A stretch of DNA of 64,000 nt, taken from Gracilimonas sp046602855. Lineage in GTDB: Bacteria; Bacteroidota; Rhodothermia; Balneolales; Balneolaceae. The notes below the pieces were generated by a model, which ran no database searches, was not told the DNA's origin, and was given only the letters and a program-made list of their open reading frames with translations. Within the stretch, counting starts at the first letter, position 1. Each line of letters begins with the position of its first letter. The stretch is from the NCBI RefSeq assembly GCF_046602855.1, contig NZ_JBKINJ010000001.1, positions 1,984,001 through 2,048,000 of the forward strand. Direction: 5' to 3'. The translations under genes were made by a program, and so were the position numbers. Below are positions 43,657 to 53,134 of the stretch, piece by piece.

Positions 43657-46206
43657 TCATTCATTTCTAAGTGCATCTGCAGGATTAGCCTCAGCCATTT
43701 TCTTTGAGGGGTAAATTCCCGCAAGCAGGGCAGCCACAAAAGCCAAACCTACGGCCTGCAGGAGTACTTCAGGTGTTATCTCAAACTGAAGCGTCCAGCC
43801 AAAGGACCTCAGATTGATCACATACACCAGTATGTATGCCATAAGTATACCGAGAGGAACAGAAAGTATACCTGCCATAATGCCCATAACTCCGGTTTGG
43901 GTGATCACATAATTCCAAAGCTGTCCCGGGGTCATGCCATTTGCCCTGAGTACAGCAAGCTCTCGGGATCGTTCAAGCTGCAAGGCCATCAATGCACTTA
44001 AAACCCCCATGAATGCAACAATGACCGCCAGTAATCTAAGGACAATGGTTACCGTGAATGTACGATCAAATATCTCGATAGAGGCCTCTCTCAGCCCACG
44101 ATTCGATCTGATAAAAACCTCCTGTATCCCTTCTGATCGCTCTCTCAGTCTGTTCACCAGCTCATCAAGCTCTACTCCTTCGTTCGCATACAGCGCCAGA
44201 CCTGAGATGGCATCATCATCAAAATATCGATCATAAATATTCCGGTTTATGGTGATCGTACCTATATCAGAGGCGTAGTCAAAATTTATAGCTTTAATAA
44301 CAAACGGCTCATCTCCGAAATCCGTATTGATCACCAATGTATCATTAAGTCCCAAATTCTTGCGATAAGCATATACCTCAGACACCATAACTATCGGTTC
44401 TGAATCGTATCGTTGCCAGAAATCTCTTCCCGCTGATTTCAATTGATAAGCTTCTTGAGCTGCCTTTCCATGATCAATGGCCACCAAATTATCTGTACCG
44501 TAATTGGTTCTAACCTGCACACTTCTAACAGAACCGGCGCGTTCAATTCCCTCAGTGGCCTTTAAAACCTCTATTAGATCCGGCGCCAGTTCTGAATCTG
44601 CTGTTCTTGCAACGGAACTTGGTGGCTGTATGTACACATCAGCCTGAAGTTGAGATTCAAGCCACGAAACTACCGTGGTTCTAAAACTGTCTACCATCAC
44701 CCCAACACCAACTGTTGCTGCCACTGCCACAACCAGTGCAGCTATAGCCACCGAAGTCCTGCTCAATTCAGTAACTATTCCTCTTACGGCCATTTTACCG
44801 ATCATGCCATTTACAGCTCCAAAGAGAGGCCTGAACAGTTTCGCCATTCCTACAATCAGTGCGGGTACGATCAGTGAAAACCCTACGATCATAAACAATA
44901 GTGATGAATAACCAGCAGCAATTCCGCCATTGGGTATCATCAGAATTAAAACACCTGCTGCTCCTATCAACAATCCAACGCCTGCAAGGGGAATGATCCT
45001 GTTTATGATCTTTGATTCGTTGGATGATCGTTTTAGTACGGTTGAGACTTCTGCATTGGATGCCTCTCTTGCCGGCCAGTAGGCTGCGATCATGGTTGCT
45101 CCAAGTCCTAAACCAAATCCTTTTAAAATCGAGAACAGATCTATGGACAGTTGCTGAACCGAGAGTACAAAATAGAGATCATTTATTGATTGAGTGACCA
45201 GCTGAACCAGGATCTGAGCAAGAAAGATACCGGCTATAATTCCAAAAACTGTACCCAAAAGGCCTATGAATAAGGCTTCTTTAAGTATCATATAGAGTAT
45301 TTCATTCTTTGAAACTCCCAATGCCCTCATTCTGCCAATCAGCGGTCGGCGCTGGACCACTGAGAAAGTCATCGTATTATAAATAAGAAACATTCCGACA
45401 AGTAAAGCCAGCATGCTAAGTGCCTGCAGGTTGAACTTAAAAGCGCGGGTCATTTGTGCCACAGTTTCGGTTCGGGATTCAGACCTGACGATCGAAGCCC
45501 CTTCCGGTAACACCCTTTCTATTCTTTGTTTTAAACCATCTTCGTTTTCTTCGTCCAAGATCAGATCAACTCGGGTAAGCTTGTCTTCCTTGCCAAAGAA
45601 CCTTTGAGCGGTATTGATATCGACCAGTAACAGGCTCTCCAAAGCCTGCCTGCTTCGATCATTCTCAACCTCGATCAATCCAATAAGCTCAAGGCGGTAT
45701 GGATTTCCCCCAACACTCACCTCAAGTGTATCTCCGACTTGAACCCCCATATCCTGAGCCGTAGATTCTGATATAAGGCCGGTATTTCTACCGCTCACAA
45801 AAGCAGATAGATCGATGCCGGCTTGCTGACTGGCAAAATCCCGAAATGGTGCTTCGGCTACTGGGTCAACCCCAAGAACCTGCATCGTGCGGTTCAAGCC
45901 CTGGATCCTTGCATATCCTTCTACTACAGGAGCCGATTGCCTCACTTTTGCATCGATCCTGACCGATCGATAAACAGATTCATCTAGGTCTTCTGCAGCT
46001 CCCCTGATCTGATGAGTAGCTTTTCCGGTAACCGCTTCTGTTGAAAGCTCAAACGCTTTTTCAGCACTCGTATTCGATAGGTCGATGGAAACCACCACAG
46101 CCACTCCCAGGGCAACGCCGAGAATCGATAGGCCAAAATGCCATGGGTGTCGCATTAAAAAACGGAAGCTGGAAAGCCAGAGTAAGTCTTTATTATTCGA
46201 ACTCAT
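43657..46206 (-). CDS. FtsX-type ABC transporter permease (AttF/AttG-like)
   Basis: An 849-residue permease with ten predicted membrane helices and two FtsX domains. The N-terminal part (about 25-45 helix, then a periplasmic MacB-like domain to about 265) is followed by three helices with RMRALGVSKNEILYMILKEALFIG, a middle membrane block, a second periplasmic domain and a final FtsX core (SRELAVLRANGMTPGQLWNYVITQTGVMGI). The start ATG shares a base with the TGA of the ATPase gene (TGATG). It probably exports or extracts a lipid-like substrate with the adjacent ATPase and AttH-like protein. Confidence 0.9.
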   Translation of the reverse strand: MSSNNKDLLWLSSFRFLMRHPWHFGLSILGVALGVAVVVSIDLSNTSAEKAFELSTEAVTGKATHQIRGAAEDLDESVYRSVRIDAKVRQSAPVVEGYARIQGLNRTMQVLGVDPVAEAPFRDFASQQAGIDLSAFVSGRNTGLISESTAQDMGVQVGDTLEVSVGGNPYRLELIGLIEVENDRSRQALESLLLVDINTAQRFFGKEDKLTRVDLILDEENEDGLKQRIERVLPEGASIVRSESRTETVAQMTRAFKFNLQALSMLALLVGMFLIYNTMTFSVVQRRPLIGRMRALGVSKNEILYMILKEALFIGLLGTVFGIIAGIFLAQILVQLVTQSINDLYFVLSVQQLSIDLFSILKGFGLGLGATMIAAYWPAREASNAEVSTVLKRSSNESKIINRIIPLAGVGLLIGAAGVLILMIPNGGIAAGYSSLLFMIVGFSLIVPALIVGMAKLFRPLFGAVNGMIGKMAVRGIVTELSRTSVAIAALVVAVAATVGVGVMVDSFRTTVVSWLESQLQADVYIQPPSSVARTADSELAPDLIEVLKATEGIERAGSVRSVQVRTNYGTDNLVAIDHGKAAQEAYQLKSAGRDFWQRYDSEPIVMVSEVYAYRKNLGLNDTLVINTDFGDEPFVIKAINFDYASDIGTITINRNIYDRYFDDDAISGLALYANEGVELDELVNRLRERSEGIQEVFIRSNRGLREASIEIFDRTFTVTIVLRLLAVIVAFMGVLSALMALQLERSRELAVLRANGMTPGQLWNYVITQTGVMGIMAGILSVPLGILMAYILVYVINLRSFGWTLQFEITPEVLLQAVGLAFVAALLAGIYPSKKMAEANPADALRNE

Positions 46207-46907
46207 CAGGCTCCTTCAAATTCAGTTACATCATGCAATTTACCACCCTGTAGTTCAACAACACGATCGGCAATAGAACAAATATCCCGGTCATGTGTTG
46301 CCAGGATGATCGTTCTTCCATTGTCTCTTACGAGTTTATTTAAAATATCGAGGATGTTTTTCCCTGTCTCGTAATCAAGATTTCCGGTAGGTTCATCGGC
46401 AAGTATGAGCATGGGCTCGTGAGCCAATGCCCTGGCAATGGCAACTCTTTGCTGCTCTCCCCCAGATAATCTGTCCGGATAACTGTCTCCCCGATCTCCT
46501 AACCCCACTTCTTCTAAAAAACTCCGGGCTTTATCTAACAAATTCTCATCATCAATACCCTTTAGTTTAAGCGGAAGCAGTACATTTTCTTCTGCTGTGA
46601 GTGTAGAGATCAGATTAAATGACTGAAAAACGAATCCAATATTTTTTCGTCTGAAAAGTGTACGTTCTTTCTCATTTAACTTGGCAAGATCCGTTCCCCC
46701 AATGTTGATCTCTCCGGAATCGGGCCGATCTATGCCACTGATCAAATTTAGCATCGTGCTTTTCCCGGAGCCTGACCTTCCCAAAAGAACGATCATCTCT
46801 CCCTCATTTACGTTCAATTCCAGTTCATTGAGAACAGAACGTTCTTTATCTCCCTCCTGATAACTCTTATTAACTTTTACCAGGGATATATGTGATTCGT
46901 TTTCCAT
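46206..46907 (-). CDS. ABC transporter ATP-binding protein (LolD/MacB/AttE type)
   Basis: A 233-residue ATPase of the LolD-type family. Walker A is GRSGSGKST near 43, the Q loop lies in FVFQSFNL, the signature is LSGGEQQRVAIARAL, Walker B is LILADEPTGNLD and the switch His is in LATHDRDI. It drives the FtsX permease encoded next. The three-gene unit ATPase, permease and AttH protein is compact, with an overlap and a 25-base gap. Confidence 0.95.
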   Translation of the reverse strand: MENESHISLVKVNKSYQEGDKERSVLNELELNVNEGEMIVLLGRSGSGKSTMLNLISGIDRPDSGEINIGGTDLAKLNEKERTLFRRKNIGFVFQSFNLISTLTAEENVLLPLKLKGIDDENLLDKARSFLEEVGLGDRGDSYPDRLSGGEQQRVAIARALAHEPMLILADEPTGNLDYETGKNILDILNKLVRDNGRTIILATHDRDICSIADRVVELQGGKLHDVTEFEGA

Positions 46908-47045
46908 GCAGTTTTTCTTTATTTGTTGCTCCGACCAAACACATGCATTTTAGGAATTGTTCCTTCCTGAAATACTATGAATTGAATCTAATGTACTATT
47001 ATATCTATCCCATCAGGTATTAACAGTTACACACAACGCCTAGCG

Positions 47046-47127
47046 CAAGCGTCTCGCTTGTGCGGTGTGCTGTTGACACAGGTAGTTCAATTCAAACAAG
47101 CCCAAGTGCGACGCTTGAACCAGGCGG
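47046..47127. repeat. Short palindromic repeats, family B, second site
   Basis: CAAGCG-TCT-CGCTTG (47046-47060) is a perfect palindrome; 47101-47127 matches the reverse complement of 38151-38178 at most positions. The two lie in the gap between the ABC set and hisA, which otherwise holds no gene. Confidence 0.6.
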
Positions 47128-47223
47128 ATCTAACTAGGGATTTTATTTAGACTAATTTGCCAATATTTTTTGTGTAACTCTTTCCACATACCCATAACTT
47201 TGGGGCGAATCAAAAAAGATATT

Positions 47224-47940
47224 ATGCAAACAATACCTGCTATCGACCTTTTGAATGGTCAAGCTGTTCGCCTCCATAAAGGGTCTTACGAAGAAGTAAC
47301 CGTTTACGATAAATCACCGGTAAATCAGGCTAAAAAATTTAAAGAAGCCGGTTTTGATCATATTCATGTGGTTGACCTGAACGGAGCAAAAGAGGGAAGG
47401 TTTGTAAACCTTCCTCATATCAAAGAGATCATATCAGAGCTTGGGATCTCAGTTCAAACCGGTGGTGGCATCCGCACCTTCGAAGATGTTGAGATGCTTC
47501 TGGAAGCCGGGCTTTCTAAGGTTATCTGCAGTTATATGGCTATCAAAAATGAAAAAGACTGGCTCAAGGCACTTGACTTATATCCTCAAAACATGATCCT
47601 GGGCATGGACCTGAAAGATGGAAAGATCGCCTATTCCGGCTGGCTGGAAACAGCCGAAGAATCCATAGAATCATTTTTAAGCCGTATGATAGATAATGGT
47701 CTTCAGGAAGTACTTTGTACTGACATTTCAAAAGACGGTACGTTATCAGGCCCAAATTTTGATCTCTACCAAGACTTACACCATAATTTCACGGACATCA
47801 GGTTGATCGCATCCGGCGGTGTATCCTCAATGGAAGACCTCAACAAACTCAACGATGCTAACATTGAGGCTGTAGTAATTGGAAAGGCATATTACGAAGG
47901 CAGAATATCCCTGGAAGAAATGGCGGCTTTCAATAAGTAA
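47224..47940 (+). CDS. hisA: Phosphoribosylformimino-5-aminoimidazole carboxamide ribotide isomerase
   Basis: I use the ATG at 47224, which gives the family's usual start MQTIPAIDLLNGQAVRL; the frame is open further upstream but without homology. The 238-residue TIM barrel catalyses the fourth step of histidine synthesis. The first catalytic Asp is in AIDLL, the second in CTDISKDGTLSGPN, and phosphate is bound by GGGIRT and ASGGVSS. It is convergent with a short adenylation-type gene whose stop directly abuts its own. Confidence 0.93.
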   Translation: MQTIPAIDLLNGQAVRLHKGSYEEVTVYDKSPVNQAKKFKEAGFDHIHVVDLNGAKEGRFVNLPHIKEIISELGISVQTGGGIRTFEDVEMLLEAGLSKVICSYMAIKNEKDWLKALDLYPQNMILGMDLKDGKIAYSGWLETAEESIESFLSRMIDNGLQEVLCTDISKDGTLSGPNFDLYQDLHHNFTDIRLIASGGVSSMEDLNKLNDANIEAVVIGKAYYEGRISLEEMAAFNK

Positions 47941-48768
47941 TTACTTATCTTTGATCGATTTATCGGTTCTACTGTGGATATAGAGATCGCCTTTATGATC
48001 TTTATAACCCAAATCTCCGGTTTTATAAAACTCTTCTGTAAAAGCTGTTTCCGACCTGACTATAACAGGCTCAGATTTTTCTATAGTTCCATTACACCGT
48101 ACCTGCACTCCCTTGACCGGTTGACCACAGCAACGATGTTCGTCACTTATCACATCAGGGATATTTCCAAATTTATGAGCACATATCAGGCCTCCAGCTT
48201 CTGTCTGCCCGTATCCCTGAAAGACTTCAGCACACCTTTTTGACAATGCCTTTAACTCCCGTGGTTCTACGGGTGTGCCTCCATACACGAGCTTGGAAAG
48301 TTTCCATTCGTATTTCATCAGGCTTCTTAAAACTGCCGGAACTGTTAATAAAACATCAGGTTTAAACTGATGAATAGCACGGTACCATTTTTCCTCATCC
48401 CCTCTATTAGTTGTAATAAATCTGTACTCGTTGCCCACATGCTCGGCCATCATTGCCCAGCTGAGACCGGCTACGTGCCACGGTGAAGCCAACATCAATA
48501 ATGTATCCTCAGATTTGATCTCAAAAGCTGAAGATGTATAAATGGCGTTCTGTATTATATTTTCGAAAGTATTCCATATGCTTTTAGGTTTTCCTGTGGT
48601 CCCACTCGAAAATAAACCTACGTATTTACGGTCTTTTGAAACATTGGGAACTTCCGGATTTCTATCTCTGTAGTGAGGCGGAATGATAATACAAGACCCT
48701 TCTGATTCTATAATTTCCTTAAAGAGACGCTTCGGCTCATCCGGTACCTTGAGTTCTTTGTAATTCAT
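47941..48768 (-). CDS. Short ANL-superfamily adenylation protein lacking the C-terminal lid
   Basis: A 275-residue protein with the ANL core motifs: the ATP loop GLFSSGTTGKPKS near 52, VYGGTPVEPRELKAL near 165, the FQGYGQTEAGG motif near 188 and YKTGDLGYKD near 249. It ends about 17 residues later at HSRTDKSIKDK, at the hinge where the roughly 100-residue C-terminal subdomain with the catalytic lysine should begin. It also starts late, only about 50 residues before the ATP loop. Closest relatives by motif are O-succinylbenzoate-CoA ligases (MenE), but no menaquinone gene is nearby. It may be a compact acyl-adenylating protein or a truncated gene. Confidence 0.75.
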   Translation of the reverse strand: MNYKELKVPDEPKRLFKEIIESEGSCIIIPPHYRDRNPEVPNVSKDRKYVGLFSSGTTGKPKSIWNTFENIIQNAIYTSSAFEIKSEDTLLMLASPWHVAGLSWAMMAEHVGNEYRFITTNRGDEEKWYRAIHQFKPDVLLTVPAVLRSLMKYEWKLSKLVYGGTPVEPRELKALSKRCAEVFQGYGQTEAGGLICAHKFGNIPDVISDEHRCCGQPVKGVQVRCNGTIEKSEPVIVRSETAFTEEFYKTGDLGYKDHKGDLYIHSRTDKSIKDK

Positions 48769-48940
48769 TTGTGCTTTTACGCTTTACAACCTAAAAGGCC
48801 TTGGCGTACGTTCGATTATTTATCAATTTTATTACATGATTCAATAAAAAGTGCAGGGGATAATTTTCTATATTAAGCCTCGTAAATATCCTGCACGATT
48901 ACTTTAAAGTCGTGCGTTTATTTGGAATTTCAATAAGTCT

Positions 48941-49705
48941 ATGCTTACAAAAAGAATTATTCCCTGCCTGGATATCAAAAACGGGCGAACAGTAAAAGGT
49001 GTGAATTTTGAAGGCCTCCGTGATGCCGGCAATCCGGTTGAGCTTGCGAAGCGTTACAGTGAGGAAGGTGCAGATGAGTTGGTATTTCTTGATATCACGG
49101 CTACACTGGAGAAGCGTAAAACACTAAAGGAATTGGTTAAGAAAATAGCCGCTGAGATAAATATCCCATTTACAGTTGGCGGTGGTATTAAAACAATCGA
49201 TGAAATTGAAGAATTACTGAAATCAGGTGCCGATAAAGTTTCTCTGAACAGCAGCATCGTGAAAAATCCTGACCTTATCAATGAGGCATCAAAGAATTTT
49301 GGGGCTCAAGCCATTGTAGCTGCGGTTGATGCCAAAAAAACAGGTGAGAGCTGGAATGTTTTCATCAAAGGCGGAACCGAAGACACCGGCTTGGATGCCA
49401 TTGAATGGATGCAGGAAGTTGAACAAAGGGGTGCCGGAGAGATCCTTCTCACCAGCATGGACAGAGACGGCACTAAAGAAGGTTTTGACTTGGAGCTTTT
49501 GAAAAAAGTAAATCAGCTTGTCCGCATACCCGTGATTGCAAGCGGGGGCGCCGGTAAAATTCAGCATTGTGTTGATGCCGTTCTTCAAGCGAACGCTGAT
49601 GCCGTTTTAGCTGCAAGTATCTTTCATTTCAAAGAAGTGGAGATCAAAGACCTCAAAAATGAGATGCTAAAAAACGGCATAGAGGTGAGACCTTACACAG
49701 ACTGA
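48941..49705 (+). CDS. hisF: Imidazole glycerol phosphate synthase cyclase subunit
   Basis: A 254-residue TIM barrel that forms imidazole glycerol phosphate and AICAR with ammonia supplied by HisH. The start CLDIKNGRTVKGVNFEGL carries the first catalytic Asp, and the second lies in LLTSMDRDGTKEGFD. Phosphate sites are GGGIKT and ASGGAGK. It is not followed by other his genes; HisH is not in this window. Confidence 0.95.
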   Translation: MLTKRIIPCLDIKNGRTVKGVNFEGLRDAGNPVELAKRYSEEGADELVFLDITATLEKRKTLKELVKKIAAEINIPFTVGGGIKTIDEIEELLKSGADKVSLNSSIVKNPDLINEASKNFGAQAIVAAVDAKKTGESWNVFIKGGTEDTGLDAIEWMQEVEQRGAGEILLTSMDRDGTKEGFDLELLKKVNQLVRIPVIASGGAGKIQHCVDAVLQANADAVLAASIFHFKEVEIKDLKNEMLKNGIEVRPYTD

Positions 49706-49712
49706 TTTAGGG

Positions 49713-50375
49713 TCAGCTAACATCCAGCAGATATACGTCACTTGCCACTGAGTATCCAACCACCTGTTCACTTTCCCCTTCCAGCATGATCTTTACAGGC
49801 CCATTAAATGGTGCTTTATCAAGGATCTCAACTTTTACCCCGGGTATGATACCGATCTGCTCCAAATAACGTAATTTTTCAGGGTCCTGATCTTTTACCC
49901 TTCCCACAACATATCTAATATTCTTTTCGGCTTTTGTGATCGAAAGCTTCGCCATTTCAGGAACTACTCCGTCTTTAGTTGGGATCGGATCTCCGTGTGG
50001 ATCGTGTGTAGGATGATTCAATAGCTCTGCAATACGGTCCTCAAATTGCTCTGAGATATGATGCTCCAGGTTCTCAGCTTCATCATGCACTTCATCCCAG
50101 GAATATCCCATCACATCTTTTAAGTACAACTCTAACAATCGATGATGCCGCAATACTTCCAGTGCGATCTTTTTACCTGCATTAGTCAGCGTGGCTCCTT
50201 TATAAGACTGATATTTTAACAAATTCATCTTAGCCAGCTTCTTCAGCATATTGGTTACTGAGGCCGACGACACATCCAGGGCGTTGGCAATATTTGTGGT
50301 GGTTGCCGTCTCTCCCTCTGTCTGTAAGATGTAAATTGCTTTGAGGTAATCCTCAACAGACTGACTAAGTCCCAT
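49713..50375 (-). CDS. DtxR/MntR-family metal-dependent repressor
   Basis: A 220-residue regulator: a winged-helix N-terminal domain (about 1-65: SVEDYLKAIYILQTEGETATTT), a dimer and metal-binding domain (about 66-140: LRHHRLLELYLKDVMGYSWDEVHDEAENLEHHIS) and a C-terminal SH3/FeoA-like domain (about 150-220). The DEAENLEHHIS stretch holds likely metal ligands (E, H, H). It would repress iron or manganese uptake genes when metal is abundant. No metal transporter is adjacent; the ZIP gene is 19 kb away, so its targets are elsewhere or autoregulatory. Confidence 0.9.
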   Translation of the reverse strand: MGLSQSVEDYLKAIYILQTEGETATTTNIANALDVSSASVTNMLKKLAKMNLLKYQSYKGATLTNAGKKIALEVLRHHRLLELYLKDVMGYSWDEVHDEAENLEHHISEQFEDRIAELLNHPTHDPHGDPIPTKDGVVPEMAKLSITKAEKNIRYVVGRVKDQDPEKLRYLEQIGIIPGVKVEILDKAPFNGPVKIMLEGESEQVVGYSVASDVYLLDVS

Positions 50376-50440
50376 AGCTTCGAATGATTGATGAATTTTG
50401 GTCTGGAATAATATAGTTCCTAATTATACGGAAAAATCAA

Positions 50441-53050
50441 TTACTGATTAGCGGAAGCATCAGCTTTTATGATAACAAGAGTCATATCATCGTGTTGTTT
50501 CGCCAGACCTTTGAACTCATTAACATCACTGACTATGCTTTTCATGATCTGTTCTGATGAGCTTTTTCGAATATTCTTAACCAGCTCCTTGAGGCGCTCC
50601 TCACCGTAAAAACGACCACCTGCATCCAGCATTTCTGTGATACCATCTGTATAGAGTATCAGTACATCACCTTCTTTTAGTTTGAGCTCGGCCTCCTCTA
50701 TACATTGAATGAAATTATCTCCTTTGGCCATACCAATTCCCAGGCCTTTGGGTTTGATCCACTCTGATGAAGCGTCATTTTTAACCAGCAACATTGGATT
50801 GTGACCTGCACGGGCAAAGGTAAATGTTCGTTTTTTCGCTTCAAATATTCCATATATCATGGAAATAAAAGTTCCCCGGGTAGCATTTTCATTGAACAAC
50901 CTATTCAGCTGATTCAATAATTCGACCGGAGATAAGATCAAGGCACTTAAACTGTGAAGCACTCCTTTTATAAATGTCATATAGAATGCAGCCCGAATAC
51001 CCTTGCCACTTACATCCCCGATAGCGATGGCAACTCGTTCCTCTCCCAAAGAGATCATATCATAATAATCCCCACCTGTTTCCTGTGCAGGAATACATAT
51101 TCCTGCCATATCAATACCGGGTAAACTCTGTATTTTGGAGGGTAAAAATGTATGCTGAACCGCGCGGGCGATCGAAAGCTCCTGCTTTACCCTTTGCTCT
51201 TTTGCCTGATCTTCAATGTATGTGGGCACGTATTCAGGTAACTCTTTTCTCTCACTTCCTTTTAATACGAAATAGACTCCCAATATAGCAACAAAAGCAA
51301 GAACAAGCAGAAATAGGTAGAATGTATTAGCATCGGGTGAACTGTTTATTACCCAACCTTTAGACGTTGTTAGAAAATTCAGGTACACAAAGAAGCCCAA
51401 TACCACCGTCAGAAAATCGTATCGCAGATAGAAATATCCCAGAAGTAACCCGACCGCACTTCGCATGCCACGGTTCAGTATATCAGGTTCTATATTAAAT
51501 GGTAGTACATCCATCAGCCCAAACAAAACGGCACTGAGTACTAAAATGATATAATCTTTGCTTAACAACGCTTTAAATTGATTTCCAATGATCAGATAGA
51601 TAGAAACGATGACTAATAAAACCGTCATCACTGTGATCAGCAGGTTTGCGATTGATGGCAAAAAATATTGATCTGATAACAATTCGGTTCCGGCAGATAT
51701 ATACGCAGTTGGAATTACACTTAGAAATAATCCCGTCACACCGGCAAGTAATCCTCCAATACCGATTGCGTTCACTATGGCCCAGCCAATGGGCTTATTT
51801 ATAAAAAGACCGTTTCTAATGAGGTCCCAGCTCCTTAGTTTTTCAGGCCAATACTGCCTGGTGATCGAATCACTGACCGCCGTCAATACAAAGAAAGCGA
51901 CAGCGCTGATAGCACCCATTACCCCAATGAATAGCATACCATTAAGAATCTGACTTATGTCAACAACTTGCAAAAGAAAATCGAACGAATTCAAAAACTG
52001 GAGGATCCAGAAGGCAGGAACTGCAAAGCCGGCTAAAACAGCTACAATCATCGCCGGGCGGGTATCAATAGCTCGTGCTTTTATACGCATGTAGAATATG
52101 AAAAACAACCAGATCACAAAGACCAGAATTAAAAACAGAGCCACTGACTCCAGGATATCTGATAATTCTTCATCGGCTGTTTCTAACTGTGGCCTCAGGT
52201 TATAGCTTAGACCCATCAATGACCCTGCCGGTAAAAGCTCCAAAGTCAGAGATGCTGAAATTTCGGTTTGAGGATCAGTCATACTCAAGAACGCCTTAGC
52301 GTACCTGATATTAGTTTCATCGACCAATTGAACAGAGTCACGCGAAAGTTCAAAGTTCTTCCATACCGATCGATCTAAATAAAAGTCTGTGTGTTTCCAG
52401 ATCAGCTGTTCTGCAAAAAGTTCAGATCCAGGAGTGTCACTGAATATCCTAAGCTGATCCGGCAACACATTTCTGCTTGATCGATTTTGAGCCTGTCCAT
52501 TCAGATGCTGAACGTCGAGCAATCCTGTTATCAACGAGTCTTCCAGTAAACGAGAATAATTTTTGATCTCATTTTCATATACATGCTGAATAGCCTCTCT
52601 GTTAAATGGCCGCTGTTTGAGGATCAGTGATCTATTAGTTGAAAAAGCAACTACATTACCTTTAGTATCAAGCCTTAGCTCAAGCGTCAACTCATTCTCA
52701 ATTTCTTCACTGTAAACTTCATTGATCCTCCAGGTGAATAGCGGAAGACCGCTAATGATATCCGATCTCCGTAAGAGTTCATCAAGGTTTTTTTTACCTG
52801 TTTTTTTCTGAAGCGTATCCAGGAAACCTGTTTCAGATTCAAAGGTAGCAACAGGATAGAACGATTGAGTTTGATACTGCCAACTCTGTAATACCGAATC
52901 AGCTTTGATGAGTATCTCATTTTTGGGAAGATCAATTTCAGCTATTCTGAGAGGATGCACTCCAGACAGAGCATAGAAAAAGCAGATCATACCGGCGATG
53001 CCGATGACCACAACCAACAGATCCCTAAAGTCTTTTTTACCCTTTTGCAT
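50441..53050 (-). CDS. Membrane-bound PP2C-type (SpoIIE/RsbU-like) serine phosphatase
   Basis: An 869-residue protein. One N-terminal membrane helix (about 12-30) precedes a long periplasmic sensor region (about 31-300), then eight or so membrane helices (about 305-600), and a cytosolic PP2C SpoIIE domain (about 640-865). The phosphatase has IPAQETGGDYYDMI and AIGDVSGKGIRAAFYM, with the two metal-binding Asp, and AGHNPMLL and LYTDGITEMLDAGG near the end. Such proteins dephosphorylate anti-anti-sigma factors in stress pathways. No sigma partner lies next to it; the divergent gene codes for an NRDE protein. Confidence 0.92.
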   Translation of the reverse strand: MQKGKKDFRDLLVVVIGIAGMICFFYALSGVHPLRIAEIDLPKNEILIKADSVLQSWQYQTQSFYPVATFESETGFLDTLQKKTGKKNLDELLRRSDIISGLPLFTWRINEVYSEEIENELTLELRLDTKGNVVAFSTNRSLILKQRPFNREAIQHVYENEIKNYSRLLEDSLITGLLDVQHLNGQAQNRSSRNVLPDQLRIFSDTPGSELFAEQLIWKHTDFYLDRSVWKNFELSRDSVQLVDETNIRYAKAFLSMTDPQTEISASLTLELLPAGSLMGLSYNLRPQLETADEELSDILESVALFLILVFVIWLFFIFYMRIKARAIDTRPAMIVAVLAGFAVPAFWILQFLNSFDFLLQVVDISQILNGMLFIGVMGAISAVAFFVLTAVSDSITRQYWPEKLRSWDLIRNGLFINKPIGWAIVNAIGIGGLLAGVTGLFLSVIPTAYISAGTELLSDQYFLPSIANLLITVMTVLLVIVSIYLIIGNQFKALLSKDYIILVLSAVLFGLMDVLPFNIEPDILNRGMRSAVGLLLGYFYLRYDFLTVVLGFFVYLNFLTTSKGWVINSSPDANTFYLFLLVLAFVAILGVYFVLKGSERKELPEYVPTYIEDQAKEQRVKQELSIARAVQHTFLPSKIQSLPGIDMAGICIPAQETGGDYYDMISLGEERVAIAIGDVSGKGIRAAFYMTFIKGVLHSLSALILSPVELLNQLNRLFNENATRGTFISMIYGIFEAKKRTFTFARAGHNPMLLVKNDASSEWIKPKGLGIGMAKGDNFIQCIEEAELKLKEGDVLILYTDGITEMLDAGGRFYGEERLKELVKNIRKSSSEQIMKSIVSDVNEFKGLAKQHDDMTLVIIKADASANQ

Positions 53051-53134
53051 ATAGTACTCTACGAAAAAATTAAAATAGGTTACAGAATATCCTTAGATTC
53101 ACCAAAAATTACGAAAGTTAATCTCACTATTTAT

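Noticed and set aside
52955..53134. Upstream extension of the NRDE protein gene
   Set aside because: It overlaps the divergent phosphatase gene, and the family requires Cys at position 2, which the ATG at 53135 supplies.
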